Shown piece after piece: positions 5,615 to 7,205 of a DNA stretch of 7,205 bases. The translations under genes and the position numbers were made by a program. Positions within the stretch are counted from its first letter, which is position 1; the number at the start of each line of letters is the position of its first letter. The stretch comes from Prevotellaceae bacterium (GTDB lineage: Bacteria > Bacteroidota > Bacteroidia > Bacteroidales > UBA932). Under the pieces are notes generated by a model. The model was not told the origin of the DNA. It did not search any database and worked only from the letters and a program-made list of their open reading frames with translations. The stretch is taken from positions 1 to 7,205 of the forward strand of contig JAISSE010000092.1 of NCBI GenBank assembly GCA_031273285.1, written 5' to 3'.

Positions 5615-6865
5615 ATGAAACCGTTTTTCGTCATATTGATATTGATAGGTCAGGCGGCTTATTCGCAGGATATTCGGACGATTAATGCCAAAGCCGGATT
5701 TACGGACTATTGCTTTTCGGAAAAAATAAGTTCCGTAAAACTGTTTAAAACAGGCGACCGGTTCTCCGAACCTGTTATCCGATTAAATTCGGACGAAACC
5801 GTAACGCTTGTTTTCGACGAGTTTATCAGAAACAATGAATCCGAAGAAGAATACAGTTACACAATCGATCACCGCGACGCCGACTGGAAGGAAGAAAGTC
5901 TGATTGTCAACGACTATATGTCGGGTTTTTCCGAAAATGATATAAATGACGTAAATCAGTCGCAGGGGACGGTCATAAATTACCGTAATTTTGTCCTGAC
6001 CTTGCCGAATGAAAATGTAAACCTTAAAATATCGGGAAATTATCTTATCAAAATTTTTGAACGCCATTCGCGGAATCTTGCACTGGTCAAGGGCTTTTCG
6101 ATAGTAGAACCTTTGACGGCAATCAATGCGTCGATGATAGTCCCGAACAGTATGCCATGCATGCAACAGCTTGGTATCAAGGTCGGATACCCCTCATTGC
6201 GAGTTATTGACGCATATTCGAATCTGAAAGTCAGAATCCGACAAAATTCAGCCCGCGTTCCGGACGTCGAAAACCCATTACCCGCTTTTATTCAATCGAA
6301 TAATACGGATTATACCCTGCCGGACAAAAATGTCTACAGCGGAGGTAACGAATACAGGGCTTTCGATATACGTTCTTTGCTCTATAACGGACAGGGAGTT
6401 GCGCATCACTCGTTTAGCGATGTTCACAGAGTTGAGCTTGTTCGGGATTCCGAACGTTCGGATTATGCCTCGATACATGATATAAACGGGAAATACATGA
6501 TTGCTTCGGAGAATACCACCGATCCCGATACAGAGTCGGAATATGTGGATGTGCTGTTTTCGTTTGCTCCGAAACAATCCGTCGAAGGCAGGATATTTTT
6601 GTTCGGAGAATTGACAAACCGGTCTGTTTCCGACAGATACGAAATGCTGTATATCGACGGCTCCTACAAATGTATTGTGCCGCTGAAACAGGGTTTCTAC
6701 AACTACAAATATGTGATTTCGGACAAAGACGGCAATCTGGACATGAACACAACCGAAGGATGTTTCTATGAAACGGAAAATGAGTATGATGTGTATGTGT
6801 ATTACCGCCTGCCGGGGGACAGATACGATAGACTGGTCGGATACCGGCAAATAACAAGCCGATAA
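5615..6865 (+). CDS. Secreted DUF5103 protein, probable type IX secretion system Plug
   Basis: I recognise DUF5103, now linked to the Plug protein of the type IX secretion translocon. In Flavobacterium, Plug closes the periplasmic end of the giant SprA/Sov channel when it is not carrying cargo. The 416-residue protein starts with a signal peptide: K2, hydrophobic core 4-11, and likely cleavage after A-Y-S (15-17), leaving Q18 first. Family marks include HRDADW (86-91), YMSGF (101-105), a VINYRNF segment (120-126), KISGNYLIKIFE (138-149), GRIFLFGELT (325-334), GFYNYKYV (360-367), and a C-terminal block from about 386 with NEYDVYVYYR and RYDRLVGY. There are no further membrane segments, so it should be periplasmic. 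An in-frame TTG at 5600 would put five residues before the signal peptide; the ATG is better. It lies 16 bp after rlmB and is probably the last gene of the operon. The family is secure; the role in this organism is inferred. Confidence 0.88.
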   Translation: MKPFFVILILIGQAAYSQDIRTINAKAGFTDYCFSEKISSVKLFKTGDRFSEPVIRLNSDETVTLVFDEFIRNNESEEEYSYTIDHRDADWKEESLIVNDYMSGFSENDINDVNQSQGTVINYRNFVLTLPNENVNLKISGNYLIKIFERHSRNLALVKGFSIVEPLTAINASMIVPNSMPCMQQLGIKVGYPSLRVIDAYSNLKVRIRQNSARVPDVENPLPAFIQSNNTDYTLPDKNVYSGGNEYRAFDIRSLLYNGQGVAHHSFSDVHRVELVRDSERSDYASIHDINGKYMIASENTTDPDTESEYVDVLFSFAPKQSVEGRIFLFGELTNRSVSDRYEMLYIDGSYKCIVPLKQGFYNYKYVISDKDGNLDMNTTEGCFYETENEYDVYVYYRLPGDRYDRLVGYRQITSR

Positions 6866-6867
6866 TC

Positions 6868-6945
6868 CACGAATTTTTTTTTCATCCACGAATTACACGA
6901 ATATCACGAATTTTTTTCACGAATTTATTACGAATTTTCACGAAT
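6868..6945. repeat. Array of seven CACGAAT-type direct repeats
   Basis: CACGAAT begins at 6868, 6887, 6896, 6905, 6918 and 6939, and the variant TACGAAT at 6929. The units are spaced 9-19 bp apart, mostly 9-13, with A/T spacers. The array starts 3 bp after the Plug stop codon. Its design resembles the CGCAGAT arms at 2284-2408, with a different word. No coding sequence is present. Confidence 0.8.
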
Positions 6946-6946
6946 T

Positions 6947-6967
6947 AAAAAATCCTTCGGATTTTTT
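6947..6967. terminator. Possible bidirectional terminator hairpin after the operon
   Basis: AAAAAATCC (6947-6955) and GGATTTTTT (6959-6967) form a perfect 9-bp stem around a 3-nt loop. The A run on one side and T run on the other would suit termination on either strand. The stem has only two G-C pairs and so is weak. It lies about 80 bp after the Plug stop, beyond the CACGAAT array. Confidence 0.5.
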
Positions 6968-6989
6968 CGCTTCGCGCTCTTCATTGTTT

Positions 6990-7031
6990 ATCCTTCATAC
7001 ATCATCCTTCATACATCATCCTTCATACATC
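6990..7031. repeat. Three perfect tandem copies of a 14-bp unit
   Basis: ATCCTTCATACATC occurs at 6990-7003, 7004-7017 and 7018-7031 without a mismatch. The array ends 11 bp before the -33 box of the aspartokinase promoter. The copies are identical, which suggests recent or ongoing copy-number change by slippage. Confidence 0.9.
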
Positions 7032-7042
7032 ACTGTTCAACG

Positions 7043-7074
7043 TTTGCTGTATTCAAAAATATCATGTAATTTTG
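7043..7074 (+). promoter_or_regulatory. Bacteroidota-type promoter for the aspartokinase gene
   Basis: A perfect -33 box TTTG (7043-7046) lies 20 bp before the perfect -7 box TAATTTTG (7067-7074). It is the best match to consensus in the window. Transcription would start near 7080, giving a leader of about 30 nt. The leader is too short for an attenuator or leader peptide. Confidence 0.85.
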
Positions 7075-7109
7075 CGCGCGAATTTAATGTATAAAATTAT
7101 AGATTGATA

Positions 7110-7205
7110 ATGATAGTAATGAAATTTGGAGGCACGTCGGTAGGCTCTCCCGAAAGAATAAAGTCGGTGGTAAATTTGGTTAATGACGACAATCCCAAGA
7201 TAGTG
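7110..7205 (+). CDS. Aspartokinase, N-terminal fragment (runs off the window)
   Basis: The 32 codons present begin MIVMKFGGTSVGSPERIK. KFGGTSVGS is the signature of the aspartokinase nucleotide-binding N-terminus; the enzyme phosphorylates aspartate at the head of the lysine, threonine, methionine and diaminopimelate pathways. The rest lies beyond 7205, so I cannot tell a stand-alone enzyme (LysC type) from a fusion to homoserine dehydrogenase (ThrA type). I chose the ATG at 7110; a second ATG at 7119 would cut off the first beta strand. There is no Shine-Dalgarno. Confidence 0.92.
   Translation, partial: MIVMKFGGTSVGSPERIKSVVNLVNDDNPKIV

Noticed and set aside
6278..6889. Open frame of 203 codons on the minus strand within the Plug gene
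   Set aside because: Antisense to a recognised DUF5103 gene with a signal peptide. No start signal or family is visible, and it begins in the CACGAAT repeats.
6868..7031. Repeat cluster as a CRISPR array
   Set aside because: The repeated words are 7 and 14 bp with spacers of 0-13 bp, far shorter than CRISPR repeats and spacers, and there are no cas genes.

Overview
The window looks like ordinary chromosomal DNA from a member of the Bacteroidota, most likely order Bacteroidales. Four things point there: a fused lpxC-fabZ gene followed by lpxA, a bS21 gene of the Bacteroidota type, a DUF5103 / type IX secretion Plug protein, and promoters of the Bacteroidota form (TTTG or TTG, a spacer of about 20 bp, then TAnnTTTG). 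Apart from rpsU, the genes have A/T-rich leaders without a Shine-Dalgarno sequence, which also fits this phylum.

Layout. On the minus strand (21-1802) lies a large carboxyltransferase of the oxaloacetate decarboxylase alpha / pyruvate carboxylase subunit B family. Its C-terminal biotinyl-like domain lacks the lysine that would carry biotin. Two divergent promoters with almost adjacent -33 boxes (1920-1986) separate it from rpsU (2015-2209), which has an unusually strong Shine-Dalgarno sequence and ends at a hairpin terminator (2246-2273). A gene-free stretch to 2641 holds a 125-bp inverted repeat and the lpxC promoter. Then comes a tightly packed plus-strand run, probably one operon: lpxC-fabZ (2642-4033), lpxA (4051-4845), an RlmB-type rRNA methyltransferase (4858-5598) and a secreted DUF5103/Plug protein (5615-6865). 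Next is a repeat-rich spacer (6866-7042) with a CACGAAT array, an A/T-rich hairpin and three copies of a 14-bp unit. A near-consensus promoter (7043-7074) follows, and the start of an aspartokinase gene runs off the right edge.

How the genes fit together. LpxA and LpxC carry out the first two steps of lipid A synthesis, and FabZ serves the fatty acid pathway that supplies the hydroxyacyl donor. Joining lpxC and fabZ in one protein links the two pathways. RlmB methylates 23S rRNA. The Plug protein belongs to the outer-membrane translocon of the type IX secretion system, so three of the four operon genes concern the outer membrane. rpsU encodes the ribosomal protein that, in this phylum, helps hide the anti-Shine-Dalgarno sequence. 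Its own strong Shine-Dalgarno suggests feedback control.

I see no defence system, CRISPR array, insertion sequence with a transposase, phage gene or RNA gene. The points most worth a second look are the rpsU leader, the lysine-less biotinyl domain and the intergenic repeats.
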